The notes: generated by a model not told the origin, from the sequence alone. Positions 17,055 to 25,999 are shown, numbered from the stretch's first letter. The stretch is 64,000 bases of DNA from Acidimicrobiaceae bacterium (GCA_003133325.1 PKXA01000052.1:19487-83486); one strand, 5' to 3'. Program-made: numbers and translations.

Positions 17055-18454
17055 CGACTGCCACTGAGACCACATCGGCCACCGCCGGCCCCCACCCGGA
17101 CGGTCCCGACGACCTCCTGGCCCTGGCGGATCGGGTGGCCGGTTGGGCGCGATCGGGTGAGGACGTCGAGGTCTACGTGGCCCGGGGTGACGAGACGGAG
17201 ATCCGCGCCTATGACGGTGAGGTCGAATCCCTGACCTCTGCCACCTCGGCCGGCATCGGGGTTCGGGTGGTGGTCGATCACAAACTCGGTTTCGCCTGGG
17301 CCGGCTCTCTTCACGAATCTGTGCTGGCGGAGACGTTGGATGAGGCTCGTGACAATGCCACCTTCGCCACCCCCGACGATCACGTTCAGTTGGCGGCGCC
17401 CGATGGCGTGGGCGCGGTGCCGTTCGACCTGTGGGACGAAGCCCTGTCAACCATTCCGACCTCACGGAAGGTGGCCCTTGCCCTGGCGCTGGAAGCGCAG
17501 GCCCGAGGGGCGGATCCCCGTATCCGACAGGTGTCGTCGGCTGACTACGGAGACACCTCGGTGGAGGTCGCCCTGGTATCGACCACCGGCATTCGGTCGT
17601 CGAATCGCAAGACGCAGGGCTTCATTTCGGTCGGGGTGATCGCCGGGGACGGCGATGCCAGCCAGACCGGTGGTGGATTCGATACAGCCCGCGGGTTCGA
17701 TGGGCTCGACCCCGACAAGGTCACCGCCGACGCGGTGGGGCGAGCGGTGCGCATGCTGGGAGCCACCAAAGGCCCGTCGGGACGCTCAGTGGTGGTCTTC
17801 GACCGGAGGGCGGCATCCACGTTGCTGTCGGTGATCTCCACCGCGCTGTCGGGAGAGGCCGTAGCCAAGGGCCGTTCGTTCTTCGCCGGAAGGATCGGTG
17901 AACAGGTGGGGGACACCGGGCTCACCCTGGTCGACGATCCCACCAATCCGCTGGCCTACGGGGCGGCGTCCTACGACGCCGAGGGCCTGGCCTGCCGGCG
18001 TAACGAGCTCATCGTGGCGGGGCTCTTGAAGGGCTTCTTGTATGACACGGTGGCCGGGTCACGGGCCGGAGTGGCCTCGACCGGCTCGGCGGTGCGGGGA
18101 GGCTTCGCCGGAACCCCGGGGCCGGGCTGCCGGGCACTGGCCTTGACGCCGGGTCCCGAGGGATTCGACGAGGATGGGGTGCTGGCCGCGGTGGGCGGGG
18201 GGCTCTTCGTCCAGTCGATGACCGGGGTCCATTCGGGTGTGAATCCGATCAGTGGTGACTTCTCGGTTGGTGCCGAGGGACTCATGATCCGCGACGGAAG
18301 GCTCGCTGAGCCGGTTCGGGAGATCACCGTGGCATCGACCCTCCAGAGAATTCTGCATTCGCTGGTCGCGGTGGGTGCCGACGTCGAGTGGCTTCCCGGG
18401 ATCGCCGCCGGTCAGACCTTGGCCGTAGGTGACATGCAGATCAGCGGGGTATAG
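17051..18454 (+). CDS. tldE: TldE/PmbA family protein
   Basis: A 467-residue partner of TldD. It has the same fold (GIGVRVVVDHKLGFAWAGS, then VVVFDRRAASTLLSVIS) but lacks the HExxxH motif, as TldE does. The C-terminal NPISGDFSVGAEGLMI segment is typical. Starts within the tldD stop (ATGA). The heterodimer degrades peptides in a channel with the zinc site contributed by TldD. Confidence 0.92.
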   Translation: MTTATETTSATAGPHPDGPDDLLALADRVAGWARSGEDVEVYVARGDETEIRAYDGEVESLTSATSAGIGVRVVVDHKLGFAWAGSLHESVLAETLDEARDNATFATPDDHVQLAAPDGVGAVPFDLWDEALSTIPTSRKVALALALEAQARGADPRIRQVSSADYGDTSVEVALVSTTGIRSSNRKTQGFISVGVIAGDGDASQTGGGFDTARGFDGLDPDKVTADAVGRAVRMLGATKGPSGRSVVVFDRRAASTLLSVISTALSGEAVAKGRSFFAGRIGEQVGDTGLTLVDDPTNPLAYGAASYDAEGLACRRNELIVAGLLKGFLYDTVAGSRAGVASTGSAVRGGFAGTPGPGCRALALTPGPEGFDEDGVLAAVGGGLFVQSMTGVHSGVNPISGDFSVGAEGLMIRDGRLAEPVREITVASTLQRILHSLVAVGADVEWLPGIAAGQTLAVGDMQISGV

Positions 18455-18465
18455 AGGAGCTCGCT

Positions 18466-18482
18466 ATATCAGGTGATATTAT
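18466..18482 (+). promoter_or_regulatory. Palindrome overlapping a -10 box of the MNT-HEPN operon
   Basis: ATATCA and TGATAT (18466-18479) are perfect 6-base arms around GG. A -10-like TATTAT (18477-18482) overlaps the right arm, and the GTG at 18489 is where transcription would begin. This looks like an autoregulated, leaderless toxin-antitoxin promoter. Confidence 0.5.
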
Positions 18483-18488
18483 TTGGGA

Positions 18489-18938
18489 GTGGATTTCGCC
18501 CCCCGATTGAGAACTGCCAGAATTGCAGCCCGGTTGAGTCAGACCGAGTTGGCCAAGCTGGCCGGAACCAGCCAGTCGAGAGTTTCGTCATACGAGCAGG
18601 GCAAAGTGACTCCGGCCCGGGCCACCAGAGACCGACTTATTCGTGCGACCCGATCAACTCCTTCTCATGTGCTGTTCCAACAACGAGAGCGAGTGGTGGA
18701 ATTGGCGGAGGGTCGCCATGCCTCCAATGTCCGGGTGTTCGGCTCGTGTGCCCGGGGTGAAGACACGACACAGAGTGACATCGATTTGGTAGTCACCTTT
18801 GGCCCCGAAGCCTCGCTGTTTGATCAGGTGGGTCTTGAAATGGACCTTTCGGAGTTGCTCGACTATCCGGTCCAGGTCATTTCGGAACGCTCAGTAAGGC
18901 CGGGATCGTCCATCGCTCGGGATACCGTCCGTTTGTGA
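18489..18938 (+). CDS. XRE helix-turn-helix fused to MNT nucleotidyltransferase (antitoxin)
   Basis: A protein of about 149 residues. Residues 7-60 are an XRE-type HTH (LSQTELAKLAGTSQSRVSSY). Residues about 75-149 are a minimal nucleotidyltransferase with VFGSCARGEDTTQSDIDLVV, the GSxARG...SDxD motif of MNT proteins. In MNT-HEPN modules the MNT enzyme adenylylates the HEPN toxin and silences it; the fused HTH would add operon control. I favour GTG 18489 over TTG 18483 because it coincides with the expected transcription start. It overlaps the HEPN gene by 4 bases (GTGA). Confidence 0.82.
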   Translation: MDFAPRLRTARIAARLSQTELAKLAGTSQSRVSSYEQGKVTPARATRDRLIRATRSTPSHVLFQQRERVVELAEGRHASNVRVFGSCARGEDTTQSDIDLVVTFGPEASLFDQVGLEMDLSELLDYPVQVISERSVRPGSSIARDTVRL

Positions 18939-19339
18939 AGAAGCGCACCGATGGGGAGCCGAACGGTGAACGGATTACTCCGGGCCGGAGCATGGATTCC
19001 GGGCTCCACATGTCGTCGCCGGGTGAAAGGTTGGCAGAGCAACTCGGAAGTCTCCGGAGATGCATGGATGACGCCGGTGTGTTGGTAGCCGACGGCAAAG
19101 AACTCTATGACTCGAATTGGATGGCCAAACGGGCGGCAAAGAACATCGTGACCGAGTTCGCGGGGACGGCCAACCGGCTCCCTGACCATTTCAAGGAAAC
19201 ACATCCGACAGTGCCTTGGTCGGAGGTTCGTGGATTGAGAAACCGAGTTGTCCACGACTATGAAGCCACCGACACCGAGATCGTCTGGAGGGCACTTGCT
19301 GTCGAGTTCGTCGTTATCCGCAATCAACTCGGGTTGTAG
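18935..19339 (+). CDS. HEPN-domain toxin (DUF86-like)
   Basis: A 134-residue all-helical protein. GLRNRVVHDYEATDTEIVW contains the HEPN RNase motif Rx4-6H (R-N-R-V-V-H), and the Tyr two residues after His is the residue usually AMPylated by the partner MNT. The GTG start overlaps the MNT stop. The first 25 residues are unusually basic and could be non-native if translation starts at the later ATG in SMDSG. Expected to cleave RNA when not modified. Confidence 0.83.
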   Translation: MKKRTDGEPNGERITPGRSMDSGLHMSSPGERLAEQLGSLRRCMDDAGVLVADGKELYDSNWMAKRAAKNIVTEFAGTANRLPDHFKETHPTVPWSEVRGLRNRVVHDYEATDTEIVWRALAVEFVVIRNQLGL

Positions 19340-19361
19340 GCGCGTATAAGCGGGCGCACTG

Positions 19362-20108
19362 CTACTTGGCGGTGGCGGCTTGGGTGCAGGCGGCCAGGGC
19401 GCTGGGAGTGCCTGTGTAGTAGATCGACCCGGCGATATCCAACCCGTAGGGCCCACCGGTAGGAGCGGTCGGGGTCTGGCCCACCCACAGCGGGGTGGCT
19501 CCGGCAGCAGCTGAGGCTCCGCTCGTGACACCGGCGGCGCTCGTGACACCGGCGCCGGCCCCCACCGTCAGGGTGAATGTCTGGACCACGAACAGCCGGG
19601 GAAACGAATCGAGGCCGCCGATGAATGCGGACATCTGGGCGTAGTCGCCGGTGATGTGCATTTTGACGGGGATCGGGACCACCCCACTGGAGACGGGTGC
19701 TTGGCCCGCTACCGGAGGAGCGGTGGTGGCGGTGGCTCCGGAGGCGCTGTTGCTGGTCCAAGAGAAGGAGGGGATCGAGGTCCCCGACGAACCCACCAGG
19801 GCGGTGAGCTGGTCGTAGAAGGACGACTGCTCAGCGGCAAGGTCTCCCGGGTTCTGAACGCTCGGAATCTGCACCGAGATCTTCTGCAGGACCGCGCACT
19901 TGGCTGGAAGCGTATGCTTTTCCGACTGCAGCCCGGTCAACGTGGCCTGCAGTTGCTGTTGTTGACTCGCCAGCTGTGTCTTTTGCGCGTTCAGGTTGGA
20001 GAGCTTTGAACTCTGAGGTGAGATCAACAGGGCGTACAACAAGATGGCGGCGACGATTCCCACCCCGGCAACCAACAGTGGCCTCTGGTACTCCTTGACG
20101 GTGTTCAT
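19362..20108 (-). CDS. pilO: Type IV pilus inner-membrane protein PilO-like
   Basis: A 248-residue bitopic protein. A single membrane helix spans about residues 11-30 (LLVAGVGIVAAILLYALLIS), followed by a Q-rich coiled coil (residues 35-70) and a C-terminal alpha/beta domain split by an Ala/Thr/Gly-rich low-complexity loop. Size, topology and position directly after the PilM-PilN gene (4-base overlap) identify it as PilO of the pilus alignment complex. VKMHITGDYAQMSAFIGGLD is the PilO core strand-helix. No PilP follows. Confidence 0.82.
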   Translation of the reverse strand: MNTVKEYQRPLLVAGVGIVAAILLYALLISPQSSKLSNLNAQKTQLASQQQQLQATLTGLQSEKHTLPAKCAVLQKISVQIPSVQNPGDLAAEQSSFYDQLTALVGSSGTSIPSFSWTSNSASGATATTAPPVAGQAPVSSGVVPIPVKMHITGDYAQMSAFIGGLDSFPRLFVVQTFTLTVGAGAGVTSAAGVTSGASAAAGATPLWVGQTPTAPTGGPYGLDIAGSIYYTGTPSALAACTQAATAK

Positions 20109-21796
20109 TGCAGGCTCGCATTCTTGGCCAAGCTGGCGAAGGGGGTAACCGAGATCGTGAAGGGGAACGATACGGAACCGTCGGGGTTGGTGGTGATCGA
20201 AGTGGGGACAGGGTTGGCAAACATCTTGGCTGGATCATTGGCGATGGCCTGAGTCCATAGGGAGGGGCTGGTGAGCCCGGGCCCGGGCCCGGTGAGGGCG
20301 GTGGCCACAAAACCGATGGAAGCCGACACGGATGGAGTGGTCGGGGTGGTAACCGGGGTAGTGGCCGGGGTGGTAGCCGTCCCGTTCCCGCTGGTTCCCA
20401 CGAACGACTGCACCTGTAGCCGGGCCGGTGTGATCGAGATCAGGTTGCTGAGGGCCTGGGGCCAGTCGATGGATTGGCCCAGTACATTGGTCCGCCGTGC
20501 CTTCCCCTGGGTGTAGGCGGCGTTGGCGGCCACCACCAAGTTGTATTTGGGTATCTGCGCATTCAGTGTGCCGATGCTGGAGTTGAGAGCGTTCACATCG
20601 TTCTGAGCACTGTGCACTTGGAAGATCTTCCACCCGCCGAAGACGGCGAGCAGTACCACGATGACCGCGGCCACCTGCATCGTTCGCTGTTGGATGTTGT
20701 GGAGCCGGGTTCGCCTGATAATTTCGGGGGGAAGCAGATTGAACTGCTTCACCGCCGGATTGGACTCGGGGAGGGCCAGGCCTATCGGCGTCGAGAGGAC
20801 GGGGCTGACCTCGGCTGCCTGGTCGGGGGTGAGGTCGACCTTGGTGATGTCCAGCCGGTCCAATGGGGAGACCGAATGGACCGGAAGATGGATCTGAGCG
20901 CCCAGCATGGGAATGAAACCGTGGAGAGACGACCCGCCTCCGGTCACCAGGATGCGGGAGACGGGGAGACGACCGGGCAACGACGCGAAGTACTGGATCG
21001 AGTTGCGGATTTCGTTGATCAGATCATCGACAGTCACTTGGATTGACTGCATTGCGGCTTGCACCTGAGGGGTGGAATCCCCCAGGCGGCGTTTGAGCGC
21101 CTCGGCATCGGCCAGGGGCAGGTCGAGAGCGGAGGCGATGGCGGCGGTGGTGGCATTGCCACCTGACCCGATGGTGCGGACGAACTGCGGGCGCCCGTTC
21201 TGATGGATGACCACCACCGTGAGGCCGGCGCCGACCGACACGATGGCTTCGGGTTGGTCGCCGGCCGCACCGTCAAAGATCGCTCGGACCAGAGCGGAGG
21301 ACACCAGGTCCACGCCCTCGACGACCAGCCCGGCGTTCTCGGCCACAGCGACGACTCCTTCGACCAGATCGGCGTGGGCCGCGGCCACCAGTACCCGGCG
21401 CATTTTGGCGCCTTCGGGAGAGGTGTAATCGGAGAGGACCTGCGATGAGAGGATGGTCTTGTCGGGAGGGAAGGGGATGACCTCCTCGGAGTGGAAACGG
21501 ACGGCGCTGTCCACTTCGTTGTCCGGAACGAACGGAAGGTCGATTTCGCGGGTGATGGCCCGAAGTCCGGCAATCCCGACGATCACCGAGGTGGCGGAGA
21601 ACCGACCGTTCTTCCACAGGCGACGCACCGCTTCTGACACAGCGGTGGCATCGTGGATCTCTCCATTGACAACCGAATCCGGCGGCAGTCCGATCTGGCC
21701 GTAGTTGAGGAGTTTGGGTGGCTTCGAACTGACATCGAGCTCAGCAGCGCGGACCGCGCTGGTGCCGATGTCGAGGCCCACGATCAGATCCGCCAT
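20105..21796 (-). CDS. pilM: PilM-PilN fusion protein of the type IV pilus alignment complex
   Basis: A 563-residue protein. Residues 1-345 are PilM: the actin-like ATPase fold with GLDIGTSAVRAAELD as the phosphate 1 motif and LVTGGGSSLHGF as the adenosine motif. From about residue 358 it reads FNLLPPEIIRRTRL, the usual N-terminus of PilN that binds PilM. A membrane helix (about 375-393) and a periplasmic coiled coil and ferredoxin-like domain with a Thr/Pro-rich loop follow. In most species PilM and PilN are separate. Here they are one chain, fixing a 1:1 ratio. PilO overlaps by 4 bases. Confidence 0.88.
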   Translation of the reverse strand: MADLIVGLDIGTSAVRAAELDVSSKPPKLLNYGQIGLPPDSVVNGEIHDATAVSEAVRRLWKNGRFSATSVIVGIAGLRAITREIDLPFVPDNEVDSAVRFHSEEVIPFPPDKTILSSQVLSDYTSPEGAKMRRVLVAAAHADLVEGVVAVAENAGLVVEGVDLVSSALVRAIFDGAAGDQPEAIVSVGAGLTVVVIHQNGRPQFVRTIGSGGNATTAAIASALDLPLADAEALKRRLGDSTPQVQAAMQSIQVTVDDLINEIRNSIQYFASLPGRLPVSRILVTGGGSSLHGFIPMLGAQIHLPVHSVSPLDRLDITKVDLTPDQAAEVSPVLSTPIGLALPESNPAVKQFNLLPPEIIRRTRLHNIQQRTMQVAAVIVVLLAVFGGWKIFQVHSAQNDVNALNSSIGTLNAQIPKYNLVVAANAAYTQGKARRTNVLGQSIDWPQALSNLISITPARLQVQSFVGTSGNGTATTPATTPVTTPTTPSVSASIGFVATALTGPGPGLTSPSLWTQAIANDPAKMFANPVPTSITTNPDGSVSFPFTISVTPFASLAKNASLQ

Positions 21797-22139
21797 GGAT
21801 AAGCTCCCTTCTCAGCGCGCAGGGCCACTTCAGTGGCCAGCTGCGGATCGGCGCCCAACCCACGCCCTTCCGGCTGATTGAACTCGCCGTGCGTCTCACC
21901 ATGTCGTTGTGACACCTGGGGATACCTGATTTCTGTTGATGCCTGCTCAGTTGTGCACACGAACCGTACCCGCTCATCCGCTCTGCAGGGAGTATCGGAA
22001 CGAAGGGGGCTCAGCTTGAACGAGCGGGGACAATCTGGAACAACCCGGATGGATGGAAGGACCTGAGAACAGGCATCACCGTCGACGCCTCCGATCTGGT
22101 CCATCTCACCAGCGGTCCTCTGGCCTATCCCTCGCCTGA
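21797..22139. other. Intergenic region upstream of pilMN-pilO
   Basis: 343 bases between pilT (ending at 22140) and the pilM start. Both flanking genes are read leftward. A short leftward frame lies here but has no family resemblance and overlaps the pilM start. The region probably carries the promoter of pilMN-pilO. I see no clear -35/-10 pair. Confidence 0.4.
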
Positions 22140-23240
22140 TCACGGGCGCTGCCCGGTTTGGACGACACCCCGGCGCTCCAGCAGCACCTTGAGGTCGTGG
22201 GGGTTGGTGGCGCTGATCATGGCTTCGCGGACATTGATCACTCCCTCGGCTACCAAGCCGGCCAGAGACTGATCGAATGTCATCATCCCGTAGTACTCCC
22301 CATCAGCGATGATGGCCTCGATATCCGATGTCTGGATCGAATCGATGATGGCCTGTTGGATGCGCCCGTTGGAGACCAGCAGCTCGAGTGCGGGGACCCG
22401 ACCCTTTCCGTCGGCGGTGGGAACCAGTCTCTGACAGATGATCCCCCTTATCGAACCGGCCAGGCTGACCCGGATCTGGTTCTGCTGGTGAGGAGGGAAG
22501 AAGTCGACGATACGGTTTATGGTTTCGGTGGCGTTGATGGTATGCAGGGTCGAGAGCACCAGGTGGCCTGTCTCCGCAGCGGTGAGGGCGGCCGACACTG
22601 TCTCCAGGTCACGCATTTCACCGACGAGGATGACATCAGGGTCTTGACGGAGCACCACCCGCATGGCCGATGAGAAACTGTCGGTGTCGAATCCGACCTC
22701 ACGCTGGTCGATGGTGGCCAGGTCATCAGCATGGTAAAACTCGACCGGATCTTCAATGGTCACCACGTGACAGGCCCGGGTGTGATTGATGTGATCGACC
22801 ATGGCGGCCAGCGTCGTGGTCTTTCCGGATCCCGTCGGACCGGTGACCAACACCAGGCCCCGGTGCTCTTCGGCCAGCCTGGTAATTGTCTCGGGCAGGC
22901 CGAGTTCGGACACGGTAGCCGCATTGGCTCGCACCAGGCGCATGGCCATGGCGACTGACGATCGTTGATAGTAGGCGTTGACCCGAAATCGACCGAGACC
23001 GGGCACGCTGTAGGCAAAGTCGACTTCGTGATGCTTACGGAAGTGCTCGAGAATGCCGGGCTGCATCATCGACTCGGCGAGCGCCAATGTCTCTTCCGCA
23101 GTGAACCGCTGCTCATCGATGAGCGGCCGCAGCGCCCCGGAAATCCGCATGCGGGGCACCGCGCCTGCTTTGACATGAAGGTCTGAACCGTCAAGTTCAG
23201 CAAGCAGAACCAGCAGTCGATCGAGGTCCGCTCTGTCCAC
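22140..23240 (-). CDS. pilT: Type IV pilus retraction ATPase PilT
   Basis: A 366-residue hexameric ATPase. The N-terminal PAS-like domain has DGSDLHVKAG. Walker A is GPTGSGKTTT near residue 130, the Asp box VTIEDPVEF, Walker B ILVGEMRDLETVSAALTAAE, and the His box GHLVLSTLHT. AIRNLI-type C-terminal motif is replaced by NGRIQQAI. PilT drives pilus retraction. GTG 23240 fits the family start; a TTG at 23285 in frame would add 15 residues. Transcribed towards pilMN-pilO. Confidence 0.93.
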   Translation of the reverse strand: MDRADLDRLLVLLAELDGSDLHVKAGAVPRMRISGALRPLIDEQRFTAEETLALAESMMQPGILEHFRKHHEVDFAYSVPGLGRFRVNAYYQRSSVAMAMRLVRANAATVSELGLPETITRLAEEHRGLVLVTGPTGSGKTTTLAAMVDHINHTRACHVVTIEDPVEFYHADDLATIDQREVGFDTDSFSSAMRVVLRQDPDVILVGEMRDLETVSAALTAAETGHLVLSTLHTINATETINRIVDFFPPHQQNQIRVSLAGSIRGIICQRLVPTADGKGRVPALELLVSNGRIQQAIIDSIQTSDIEAIIADGEYYGMMTFDQSLAGLVAEGVINVREAMISATNPHDLKVLLERRGVVQTGQRP

Positions 23241-23341
23241 GTCGGCAGTGTACGGCTGAAACACCCACCGTGCGAGGAGAATCAACGAAGCCGATGGTTC
23301 CCAACGTTTGCGAGACTCACAGTCGTGGTCGGCGAGGACCT

Positions 23342-23686
23342 TCAGTCCGACGGCTTGGGTGAGCTGCTCGAGGTGGAGGCACCATCGGATCCACCCGAAG
23401 ATTTGGAACTGTCCGAAACCGGAGCCTTCGCCGCAGTGGCAGTCGAACTCGTGCTGGACGATTCCTTCGACGACGAGCTGCTTTCAGACGAAGATTTCGA
23501 TGATTCCTTGGGACGGCTGTCGTTCTTGTAGAAGCCGCTTCCCTTGAACACCACGCCCACGTTGCCGAACACCTTGCGCACGGGATTGCCACAAGTGGGG
23601 CACTCGGTGAGGGGATCGTCGTGGAATGACCGGACGACGTCGAAGATCTTATCGCAGTGTGCACAACTATATTCATAAGTGGGCAC
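23342..23686 (-). CDS. FmdB-family zinc ribbon protein
   Basis: A 114-residue protein. The first 50 residues are the FmdB regulatory zinc ribbon: MPTYEYSCAHCDKIFDV and ECPTCGNPVRKVF give the two CxxC pairs, and GVVFKGSGFYKNDSR ends the domain. Residues 65-114 are a Ser-rich, disordered tail. The family is often found next to pilus or molybdenum cofactor genes; its role is unknown. Its start lies next to that of moaC on the other strand. Confidence 0.88.
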   Translation of the reverse strand: MPTYEYSCAHCDKIFDVVRSFHDDPLTECPTCGNPVRKVFGNVGVVFKGSGFYKNDSRPKESSKSSSESSSSSKESSSTSSTATAAKAPVSDSSKSSGGSDGASTSSSSPKPSD

Positions 23687-23807
23687 GCCGGCTGATCCCT
23701 TCGATGTTTTCGCTGCTCCGATTAGCAGTCTAGTGCAGCGAGTGCCAATACTGATTCGGAATCGGGTTGTCCTCTACACTGTCGTCCGTGATCGATCTGA
23801 CCTTGAT

Positions 23808-24293
23808 ATGACCGACCGGAGTCTCAGTCATCTGGACCCTTTGGGTGGGGCCCGCATGGTGGACGTTTCCCCCAAGGAACCCACCCACCGGCGAGCGCTG
23901 GCCCGGTGCCGGGTGGCGATGAAGCCCGAGACCACCTCCAAGGTGGCCAACAACGCCATCACCAAGGGCGACGTACTTGCGGCGGCCCGGGTGGCCGGCA
24001 TTCAGGCAGCAAAACGGACGGCTGACCTGGTGCCCATGTGTCACCCGCTGCTGGTGGGGGCTGTGCACGTCGACTTCACCATCGGTGACGACTACGTCGA
24101 GGTCGAGGCCAAGGTGGAGACAGTCGACCGCACCGGGGTCGAGATGGAGGCCATGACGGCCTGTGCCATCGCCGCCCTCACCGTCTACGACATGTGCAAG
24201 ACCACCGATCGTACGATGAGCATCGGGGAGCTGATGCTGTGGGAGAAGACCGGCGGCAGTTCAGGGATGTGGAAGAGGGAACCTACGGCTTGA
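23808..24293 (+). CDS. moaC: Cyclic pyranopterin monophosphate synthase MoaC
   Basis: A 161-residue enzyme of molybdenum cofactor synthesis that rearranges the MoaA product to cyclic pyranopterin monophosphate. Family motifs: MVDVSPKEPTHRRALA, NAITKGDVLAAARVAGIQAAK, DLVPMCHPLLV (Cys-His-Pro) and DMCKTTDRTMSI near the C-terminus. ATG 23808 agrees with the family start, although the frame is open upstream. moaA and moaE are not in the window. Confidence 0.94.
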   Translation: MTDRSLSHLDPLGGARMVDVSPKEPTHRRALARCRVAMKPETTSKVANNAITKGDVLAAARVAGIQAAKRTADLVPMCHPLLVGAVHVDFTIGDDYVEVEAKVETVDRTGVEMEAMTACAIAALTVYDMCKTTDRTMSIGELMLWEKTGGSSGMWKREPTA

Positions 24294-24329
24294 AGCTGGG
24301 ATGCAGGCGAGATGATCATTGCCCCGCGC

Positions 24330-25541
24330 TCAACGGCGGAACTTGAATCTCTTTCGGGGGTGAGCGGTGAAGAAGTCGGGCGTGATCGGCACCTCGGATG
24401 TGTTCGGCTCATCGGCGGACCGAGCGGCCGTGGCCTCGGATCCGACAGGACCAGATTCCGGCGCGGCATCGGGTGCGGCGGCGAGAATATCGCTCATCAG
24501 AGCCGCGGCGGAAGCGAATGACTGTCCCGACGAACGGAAGAAGTCGGGTTCAAGAAGGTCGGCCGCCGGTTCATCTACCGGCGGGGCTAATGGAGTGGTC
24601 GCGTCTTTGCCCCCAATGGTGATCTTCGCCGTCGGTGTGGGCGCGGTGAGCGGCGCCGGTGGAATTTTCGACTGACCGTCTCCGGTGAGGTCATCAGCCT
24701 TCAATTTGTCCAACGTGGCGTTGAACGAGAACGGAGTTACCGGTTTGGTGACTGGTTGGGATTGAGGTTGAGGATTGACCGGAGCCTTCGGAGCGGCCGG
24801 CGCCTTGTCGTCGAGGAGCGGCGGTACGTAGAAGATCGGTTCGGGTACGAGAGAGGCGGCCAGCTCATTTGCGGCGGCGGCGGCGGCGATATCGATATCG
24901 GCGGTTTCGGTTTCGGCAATCGGGCTGGTGACGTTGGGGGCGCTCGGTGAAACGGCCGGAGACGGAGTCTGGATGGACTCAGCCGGTCGCGGTCGGCCAA
25001 ATTCTTCCCCGAGGAGCCGGTCGAGGGGGCTGAGCGAAGAGCTCGGTCTATTCGAGAGAGATGTATCACCCGACGTGGGGGATACAGGTCCAACTCCACC
25101 TTTTGAAGGTGGAGTTGGAGGTGGCGGAGGCGGGGTTCCCGTCCGAATGGCGGGTCCCGGGGGAGGAGGGGGGGGTGGCGGGGTTCCCGTCCGAAGGGCG
25201 AATCCCGGCGGAGGTGGTGGCGGTGGCGCATCAGCCGGGGGCGAAAGTGCAGTGTGGATCCCGAATCCCGGGGGAGGCGGTGGCGGTGCGGAGCCGGCGA
25301 ATTCAGCGAATCTGGATTGGGCCTGAATCGGCGGCGGCGCTGACGTTGTGGTTGCAGGTGGATGGTCCGAGGAGTCCTTCTGCAACGAGTCGATCTGATC
25401 GGAGAGCACGTCGATGGTGCGAGCAAGCTCACTCTGAGAATTCTTTACCGCCGCCAACTTGGTGGCCAGAGCTTTGGGGGATAGCTCTTCATCCGAAGAG
25501 GTCGTTCGGTCGTCCCCCGAGGCGCGTCCTTTGGTCTTCAT
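24330..25541 (-). CDS. Proline-rich, low-complexity protein in the pilus locus
   Basis: A 403-residue protein with no recognised fold. Residues 20-60 form a coiled coil (LAAVKNSQSELARTIDVLSDQIDSL style heptads). Residues about 70-140 contain three imperfect proline-rich units with runs of 6-8 Pro joined by GF..RTGTP. The rest is acidic with repeated ADLLEPDFF and TPDFFTAHP, both ending in D-F-F, and a basic C-terminus RKRFKFRR. No signal peptide or membrane helix is seen, so it is probably cytoplasmic. GGAGGAG five bases before ATG 25541 sets the start. It could be a hub or scaffold of the pilus machine; that is only a guess from position. Confidence 0.6.
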   Translation of the reverse strand: MKTKGRASGDDRTTSSDEELSPKALATKLAAVKNSQSELARTIDVLSDQIDSLQKDSSDHPPATTTSAPPPIQAQSRFAEFAGSAPPPPPPGFGIHTALSPPADAPPPPPPPGFALRTGTPPPPPPPPGPAIRTGTPPPPPPTPPSKGGVGPVSPTSGDTSLSNRPSSSLSPLDRLLGEEFGRPRPAESIQTPSPAVSPSAPNVTSPIAETETADIDIAAAAAANELAASLVPEPIFYVPPLLDDKAPAAPKAPVNPQPQSQPVTKPVTPFSFNATLDKLKADDLTGDGQSKIPPAPLTAPTPTAKITIGGKDATTPLAPPVDEPAADLLEPDFFRSSGQSFASAAALMSDILAAAPDAAPESGPVGSEATAARSADEPNTSEVPITPDFFTAHPRKRFKFRR

Positions 25542-25702
25542 GAACTCCTCCCCGCTGTGCTCAGCGCCGATCGCAATGAACACCGCCGATACGGGAACAA
25601 CGCACGATCTGCCGAGCCAGTGTATCCGACGTGCCGGCGTGGCACTTATCGCGGAGCGGGCCGAGAAACGAGTTCAATCGAGGCGATACCAGACTGGGAT
25701 TC

Positions 25703-25999
25703 CTAACCCAAGGCGGCGGATCTCAGTTCGTCGAGCGTGAGCTCTGTTGTTGCCTCACCACCACACTGAGCGCAATGTTCCACGTGGCGCCAGCTTCTGA
25801 GGAGACGGGTCCCCTCCGCATTGAGCAGAACCACGAACGATTCCGACATGGGGTCAATCTCCAAACCGAAGCATGGCCTCCACGCCGTCGAGGCCTGTCC
25901 GGCACTCGTATTGAACCCCTTCAGGATTCGCCTGAACCTCGAGTTCTCGAGGTCGACGACCCACGTGCTGTGGCACGACTCAATGACCATGGGTTCCAT
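25703..25999 (-). CDS. Small conserved-looking protein, function unknown
   Basis: A 98-residue protein. IESCHSTWVVDLENSRFRRI at the N-terminus, LLNAEGTRLLRSWRHVEHC in the middle and a CAQCGG pair near the end suggest a small domain. The frame is open far upstream, but the upstream part is low in quality, so I start at ATG 25999 (or 25990). It lies between the proline-rich gene and the prepilin peptidase on the same strand. I do not recognise its function. Confidence 0.5.
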   Translation of the reverse strand: MEPMVIESCHSTWVVDLENSRFRRILKGFNTSAGQASTAWRPCFGLEIDPMSESFVVLLNAEGTRLLRSWRHVEHCAQCGGEATTELTLDELRSAALG

